DNA from: Streptomyces viridochromogenes DSM 40736
GTDB taxonomy: Bacteria > Actinomycetota > Actinomycetes > Streptomycetales > Streptomycetaceae
NCBI RefSeq assembly: GCF_000158955.1
Contig: NZ_GG657757.1
Coordinates: 5,386,989 to 5,450,988 of the forward strand
Direction: 5' to 3'
DNA length: 64,000 nt
Shown here one piece after another: positions 59,928-64,000 of this stretch (positions within the stretch are counted from its first letter, which is position 1; each line of letters begins with the position of its first letter). The translations under genes were made by a program, and so were the position numbers. The notes beneath the pieces were generated by a model. The model saw nothing but the letters and a program-made list of their open reading frames with translations, was not told where the DNA came from and did not search any database.

Positions 59928-60840
59928 CCCCGCCGGGCCGGTCGCCGGCCCGCGCCGAGGTGACCGTCCAGGCGGCGCACCCGAGCCACGCCGCCACCGC
60001 GATCCACAGCAGTGCCTCCCCGAGGCCGTCCAGCCACGTGACGTCGAGGGCGGCGGCGACGGCGAGGGTGGCGGCCGCCGACGCGGCCGCGCCGAACACG
60101 GTCGCCCAGCGCCGCACGTCGTAGCGGTGCCGGGGCCACACGAGTTCGGCGACGAGCAGGGCGACGCAGCAGGTCAGTGCGAGCACGAGCAGTGTGACGG
60201 TGGTCGTGCGCAGCACGCTCCGGTTCTCGTCGTTCCACAGATACAGGCGTGCGCTGTCAGCACTGAGGAGCTTCGCCCCGGCGAGGGCCGAGACGGCGAG
60301 TGCGCCGCCGGCCAGCCAGTGGTCCCCGGCCCCCCTGGCCACCTGCCGTGGGTCGGAACGGGGCAGGGCGAGGCCGCACAGCAGCAGCCCCAGCCAGAAG
60401 ACCACCAGGGCCGCCTGCGCGAGCCAGGCCGCCGACACGACCGCGGCGAGCGTGGCGGCGAGCACGGCGAGCCCCTGGGTGACCACACAGCGCAGGAACG
60501 CGCTCCCGCCCCGCTCCTTGTCCTCCACGACGAGCAGAGCGGCCCAGAGCAGCGCGCCGACCGCCAGCAACGCCTCGGCGAGCGCCTGCCGGCCGGCCGC
60601 GGAGAAAGCGGTGCCGAGGACGGCGGTCGCCGCCAGGGTGGTGACCGCGGCCGGCGTCTCCGTCCGCCAGGTCGTCCGCCGCAGGACGTCGGCGACCGAC
60701 ACCAGCCAGGCCCCGCAGGCCAGGAGGAGGGAAATACGGGAGAGGACCTCGTACCCCGCCGAGTCGAGACCGACCGACAGTGTGCCGGTCGCCAGCGCGT
60801 ACATCGCCCACAAGGTGGCGAAGGGGGAGGGGCCGGACAT
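59905..60840 (-). CDS. TDT/SLAC1-like membrane transporter (tellurite-resistance/dicarboxylate family)
   Basis: A 311-residue protein made almost entirely of about ten hydrophobic helices. The start (FATLWAMYALATGTLSVGL, GYEVLSRISLLLACGAWLV) resembles the first two helices of the TehA/SLAC1 family of anion or C4-dicarboxylate transporters. The rest has repeated Ala/Leu helices with few charges. The substrate is unknown and the family assignment rests on the N-terminal pattern only. Confidence 0.7.
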   Translation of the reverse strand: MSGPSPFATLWAMYALATGTLSVGLDSAGYEVLSRISLLLACGAWLVSVADVLRRTTWRTETPAAVTTLAATAVLGTAFSAAGRQALAEALLAVGALLWAALLVVEDKERGGSAFLRCVVTQGLAVLAATLAAVVSAAWLAQAALVVFWLGLLLCGLALPRSDPRQVARGAGDHWLAGGALAVSALAGAKLLSADSARLYLWNDENRSVLRTTTVTLLVLALTCCVALLVAELVWPRHRYDVRRWATVFGAAASAAATLAVAAALDVTWLDGLGEALLWIAVAAWLGCAAWTVTSARAGDRPGGVRSRARR

Positions 60841-60971
60841 AGCGCCGATGCTAGAGAGCGCCGCGCGCGTTACGAGAGGGGCACGCGCGCGTGCCCCTCA
60901 AAAACGTAGGAGACCTCTCGAACCGGGACGTCGAAGCGGGACCTCGGGTCGGGGCTTCGAACCAGGACCTC

Positions 60972-62141
60972 TCAGGCCGGCCGCACCACGCTGTGGATCG
61001 CGGACTCGCCGTCGTAGTAGATCGACTCCTCGCGCACGTAGGCGCCGGGCTTCGGGGCGTGGATCATCATGCCGTTGCCGATGTAGATGCCGACGTGGGT
61101 GACGTCGTCGTAGAAGAAGACCAGGTCACCGGGCTGCGCCTGGGAGAGGGAGACCGTGGTGCCGGCGTTGACCTGGTCGTAGGTCGTGCGCGGCAGGGTG
61201 ACACCCGCGGCCTTCCAGGCGGCCTGGGTGAGGCCGGAGCAGTCGTAGGACTCGGGGCCGATGGCGCCCCACACGTACGGCTTGCCGATCTGGGCACGGG
61301 CGAAGGCGAGTGCTTTGTCGGCCTTGGTGCCGTACGAGGAGTCCGCCGGGGCCGAGGAGGAGGACGAGCCCGAGGACGACGAGGAACCACTCTCCTGCTG
61401 CTGGGCGGCGGCCTCCTCCCGAGCCTTCTGCTGCGCCGCCTGCTGCCGGGCCAGTTCCTCGGCCTTGCGGGCGGCCTCTTCCTGCTTCTTCTTCTCGATC
61501 GCCGCGAGCCGCGCCTTCTCCTCGGCCGTCAGCTTCGACAGCAGCTCGCGGGCGTCGGCCAGCTTCCGCTGGACGGTGGACTTGGCCGTCTTCAGGTCGC
61601 CCTGCGACTCGGTGAGCGTCGCGAGGCTCTCGGTGGCCTCCTGGCGCTTCTTCATCGTCTCGGACCGCTGGGTGACGAAGTCGTCGACCGCCACCTTCTG
61701 GCGGCCGGTCATCCGGTCCATCAGCTGGGTCTGGTCGAAGTAGTCCTGCGGCGTGTCCGCCAGCAGGAACGTCGCCGTGTCCGGGGCGGAGGCGCCGGTG
61801 CGGTACTGGGCGGCGGCGAAGGAACCCAGCTCCTCGCGGGCCTCGTTGAGCTTCTGGGTGCGCTGGGCGACGTCGTCGAGGAGGTTGTCGACGCGCTTGC
61901 GCTGCTTCGCGGTCTTCTCCTTGGCCGCGTTGTACTTGTCGGTCGCCGACTCGGCCTGGCGGTACAGGTCGTCGACCTTCTTCTCGACTTCTTCCAGGCT
62001 GGGCTTGTCGTCGGCCGTGGGGGCGGCGTTGGCCGACTGGGACAGCAGGGCCACGGAGGTGAGGGCCGCCGTCGCGAGGGCGGGGGTCCGTATGCCTGCT
62101 ACGCGCGTACCGGAGGGACGCGACTTGCGGTGCGACGCCAA
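60972..62141 (-). CDS. secreted NlpC/P60 peptidoglycan hydrolase, paralogue 2, under c-di-AMP riboswitch
   Basis: A 389-residue exported endopeptidase. The TTG at 62141 is chosen: AAGGAG lies nine bases upstream, and homologues and the paralogue begin (M)A(S/A)HRK. After a signal peptide (TAALTSVALLSQSANA) comes a long coiled coil (about 45-250), a Gln/Ser-rich linker, and the NlpC/P60 domain (about 275-389) with Cys in YDCSGLTQAAWKAAG and His in VTHVGIYIGNG. It remodels peptidoglycan. Expression is probably switched by cyclic di-AMP through the ydaO-type leader just upstream, tying wall hydrolysis to turgor or spore exit. Confidence 0.93.
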   Translation of the reverse strand: MASHRKSRPSGTRVAGIRTPALATAALTSVALLSQSANAAPTADDKPSLEEVEKKVDDLYRQAESATDKYNAAKEKTAKQRKRVDNLLDDVAQRTQKLNEAREELGSFAAAQYRTGASAPDTATFLLADTPQDYFDQTQLMDRMTGRQKVAVDDFVTQRSETMKKRQEATESLATLTESQGDLKTAKSTVQRKLADARELLSKLTAEEKARLAAIEKKKQEEAARKAEELARQQAAQQKAREEAAAQQQESGSSSSSGSSSSSAPADSSYGTKADKALAFARAQIGKPYVWGAIGPESYDCSGLTQAAWKAAGVTLPRTTYDQVNAGTTVSLSQAQPGDLVFFYDDVTHVGIYIGNGMMIHAPKPGAYVREESIYYDGESAIHSVVRPA

Positions 62142-62159
62142 GGGAGGCGACTCCTTCCA

Positions 62160-62300
62160 TGCTCCGCCTACCGGGTTAGCTGTCGGGTTCGGGCGGGTGG
62201 TTCGGAAGGGTTGCCCTACGGCCATCTCCGGGAAGGGAGTCGGGCCGATTCACCCCAAGGTCTCGGTGGGTCCCCGGCTCCGGCTGCCGCTACGGCACAC
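62160..62300 (-). ncRNA. ydaO/yuaA-type c-di-AMP riboswitch
   Basis: The leader on the minus strand contains the conserved phrases of this riboswitch in order: GCCGGAGCCGGGGACCC, TTGGGGTGAATC, TAGGGCAACCCTTCCGAACC and GAACCCGACAGCTAACC. The aptamer ends a few bases before the AAGGAG ribosome-binding site of the P60 gene. Known relatives precede cell-wall hydrolase genes in Streptomyces and turn them off when c-di-AMP is high. Confidence 0.9.
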
Positions 62301-62611
62301 CGGACTCGGCGGAGGCCGCGCGGCCCGGCGACGTTCGCCGGTGGGGGTCGTGCGGCCTGCCCGCACGGTAGCCAACTCGTGTGGCCCCTGTGAAGGTTGA
62401 TGGGTGATATGCCCGATACATTTTCGTGACCTTATCCCGGAGCGTTGCTGAAAGTGATCGACTGGTGGGGATTGATTGCGAATCATCCGGAATTATGGGG
62501 ATCGTCGCGGGGCGTGATCGGCCGGTCCTGAAGGGTGACGAGGGGGTCGTTTCGGCGATGTTCACAGGGCGGCGGCGGGCTGTCAGTGGGGCGCCCTAGA
62601 CTCGGAGAGCG
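62301..62611. other. intergenic region upstream of the riboswitch and pcrA
   Basis: About 310 bases with no gene. It must contain the minus-strand promoter of the riboswitch transcript and the pcrA promoter. TAGACT (62597-62602) is a strong -10-like box ten bases before the pcrA ATG, without a clear -35. The stretch 62400-62500 is AT-richer than its surroundings, as expected of promoter DNA. Confidence 0.5.
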
Positions 62612-64000
62612 ATGAGCAGCCTCTTTGACGACAGCTTCCTGGCGGACCTCCAGGCCCAGCGGGGCCCCGCGGACGAGCCCCCGCCGCCGCCCGAGGACGA
62701 TCACGTACCGGAGCCGGTTCCGGACGATCTGTTCGGCGGGAAGTTCGACGTGCCGCCGGACCGGGACACCCACTACCGGGACGGCGCCCCGCGCCCGGTG
62801 GTGGACACCGCCGCCCTCCTGGAGGGGCTGAACGACAACCAGCGCGCCGCCGTCGTCCACTCCGGCTCCCCGCTGCTCATCGTGGCCGGTGCCGGCTCCG
62901 GCAAGACCCGCGTGCTCACGCACCGCATCGCCCACCTGCTCGCCGAGCGGGACGTCCACCCGGGCCAGATCCTCGCGATCACCTTCACCAACAAGGCCGC
63001 GGGCGAGATGAAGGAGCGCGTCGAGCAGCTCGTCGGCCCGCGCGCGAACGCCATGTGGGTGATGACCTTCCACAGCGCGTGCGTGCGCATCCTGCGACGG
63101 GAGAGCAAGAAGCTCGGCTTCACCTCCTCCTTCTCGATCTACGACGCCGCCGACTCCAAGCGCCTGATGGCCCTGGTCTGCCGCGATCTGGACCTCGACC
63201 CCAAGCGCTTCCCGCCGAAGTCGTTCAGCGCCAAGATCAGCAACCTCAAGAACGAGCTGATCGACGAGGAGGACTTCGCGGCGCAGGCGAGCGACGGCTT
63301 CGAGAAGACCCTCGCCCAGGCCTACGCGATGTACCAGTCGCGACTGCGCGAGGCCAACGCCCTCGACTTCGACGACCTGATCATGACGACGGTCAACCTG
63401 CTGCGCGCCTTCCCGGACGTCGCCGAGCACTACCGCCGCCGCTTCCGGCACGTGCTGGTGGACGAGTACCAGGACACCAACCACGCCCAGTACGCCCTCG
63501 TCCGCGAACTCGTCGGCACCACCGAGCACCCCGTCGACGTACCGCCCGGCCCGGAGGACGTCCCGCCCGCCGAGCTGTGCGTGGTGGGTGACGCCGACCA
63601 GTCGATCTACGCCTTCCGCGGGGCGACGATCCGTAACATCCTCCAGTTCGAGGAGGACTACCCGGACGCGACGACGATCCTGCTCGAGCAGAACTACCGC
63701 TCCACGCAGACCATCCTGAGCGCCGCCAACGCGGTCATCGAGCGCAACGAGTCCCGCCGCCCCAAGAACCTGTGGACCAACGCGGGCACCGGCGCGCAGA
63801 TCACCGGATACGTCGCCGACACCGAGCACGACGAGGCGCAGTTCGTCGCCGAGGAGATAGACCGCCTGACCGACGCGGGCGAGGCGAAGGCGGGCGACGT
63901 CGCCGTCTTCTACCGCACCAACGCCCAGTCCCGTGTCTTCGAGGAGATCTTCATCCGCGTCGGCCTGCCCTACAAGGTCGTCGGCGGTGTCCGCTTCTAC
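62612..64000 (+). CDS. pcrA: ATP-dependent DNA helicase PcrA/UvrD (5' part, runs off the window)
   Basis: A superfamily 1A helicase for repair and replication-fork processing; the gene is cut by the window end after about 463 codons. An acidic, Pro-rich N-terminal extension of about 70 residues comes first. Then motif Q (LNDNQRAAV), Walker A VAGAGSGKTR, Ia (ILAITFTNKAAGEMKERV), Walker B VLVDEYQDTNHAQY, motif III GDADQSIYAFRGAT and motif IV LEQNYRSTQTI. The PADEPPPPPEDD stretch is typical of actinobacterial PcrA N-termini. ATG at 62612 with GGAGAG upstream. Confidence 0.95.
   Translation, partial: MSSLFDDSFLADLQAQRGPADEPPPPPEDDHVPEPVPDDLFGGKFDVPPDRDTHYRDGAPRPVVDTAALLEGLNDNQRAAVVHSGSPLLIVAGAGSGKTRVLTHRIAHLLAERDVHPGQILAITFTNKAAGEMKERVEQLVGPRANAMWVMTFHSACVRILRRESKKLGFTSSFSIYDAADSKRLMALVCRDLDLDPKRFPPKSFSAKISNLKNELIDEEDFAAQASDGFEKTLAQAYAMYQSRLREANALDFDDLIMTTVNLLRAFPDVAEHYRRRFRHVLVDEYQDTNHAQYALVRELVGTTEHPVDVPPGPEDVPPAELCVVGDADQSIYAFRGATIRNILQFEEDYPDATTILLEQNYRSTQTILSAANAVIERNESRRPKNLWTNAGTGAQITGYVADTEHDEAQFVAEEIDRLTDAGEAKAGDVAVFYRTNAQSRVFEEIFIRVGLPYKVVGGVRFY

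Noticed and set aside
1..64000. tRNA, rRNA, CRISPR, insertion sequences, prophage, secondary-metabolite enzymes
   Set aside because: Looked for by eye on both strands; no repeat-spacer array, transposase, integrase, att site, tRNA cloverleaf or assembly-line enzyme was found.

Overview
The window is very GC-rich actinomycete chromosome and reads as the core of a Streptomyces genome. The developmental regulators WhiD, BldM and the sigma factor ShbA lie together. GTG starts are frequent, third codon positions are almost always G or C, and gene order (alr-tsaEBD, groES-groEL1, whiD-bldM-shbA-guaB-guaB3, glpD, a Ser/Thr-kinase array, guaA, pcrA) matches what I know of the Streptomyces coelicolor SCO4745-SCO4797 region. 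No tRNA, rRNA, IS element, prophage or CRISPR array was seen, so this is stable core chromosome rather than an island.

Layout. 0.2-7 kb: alanine racemase, an alpha/beta hydrolase, and the t6A tRNA-modification genes tsaE, tsaB, tsaD with a RimI-like acetyltransferase. 7-10.6 kb: a GH3 beta-glucosidase and its divergent LacI-type repressor. 10.7-15.8 kb: an LCP cell-wall enzyme, an ECF42 sigma factor with its DGPF partner, a methyltransferase and a lipoprotein deacetylase. 15.8-18.1 kb: groES-groEL1 under two CIRCE operators. 18.3-21.6 kb: a SnoaL-like protein, an SDR, a MOSC protein and a LysR regulator. 21.7-27.1 kb: whiD, bldM (with a consensus sigma-BldN promoter), shbA, guaB and guaB3. 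27.3-31.6 kb: an odd UDP-sugar dehydrogenase homologue, a frameshifted glpD and a serine hydrolase. 31.7-41.4 kb: five tandem transmembrane Ser/Thr kinase genes. 41.5-47.6 kb: a succinate-semialdehyde-type dehydrogenase, a GMC oxidoreductase, a LAETG surface protein and a membrane protein. 48.1-50.3 kb: chorismate mutase with an apparent Phe/Tyr leader peptide, and guaA. 50.3-62.2 kb: oxidoreductase, aldolase, membrane proteins, a LiaFSR-like PspC system and two NlpC/P60 peptidoglycan hydrolases, one behind a c-di-AMP (ydaO) riboswitch. 62.6 kb to the end: the start of a PcrA/UvrD helicase.

Themes. Cell-envelope building and sensing runs through the window (alr, LCP protein, deacetylase, kinases, PspC system, P60 hydrolases). 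Development (whiD, bldM, shbA) and GMP synthesis (guaB, guaA) are the other two.

Most noteworthy: (1) in the kinase array one member is a clear pseudokinase with about 255 residues inserted between its DFG and APE positions, a second has Arg for the beta3 Lys written with the rare AGA codon, and a third seems to have lost its C-terminal tail; (2) a leaderless 23-codon peptide containing Phe-Val-Phe-Thr-Tyr precedes chorismate mutase and two mutually exclusive hairpins, which looks like ribosome-mediated attenuation; (3) a structured, gene-free stretch lies between two convergent genes at 47.7-48.1 kb; (4) glpD and the PspC histidine kinase each carry a small frameshifting indel.
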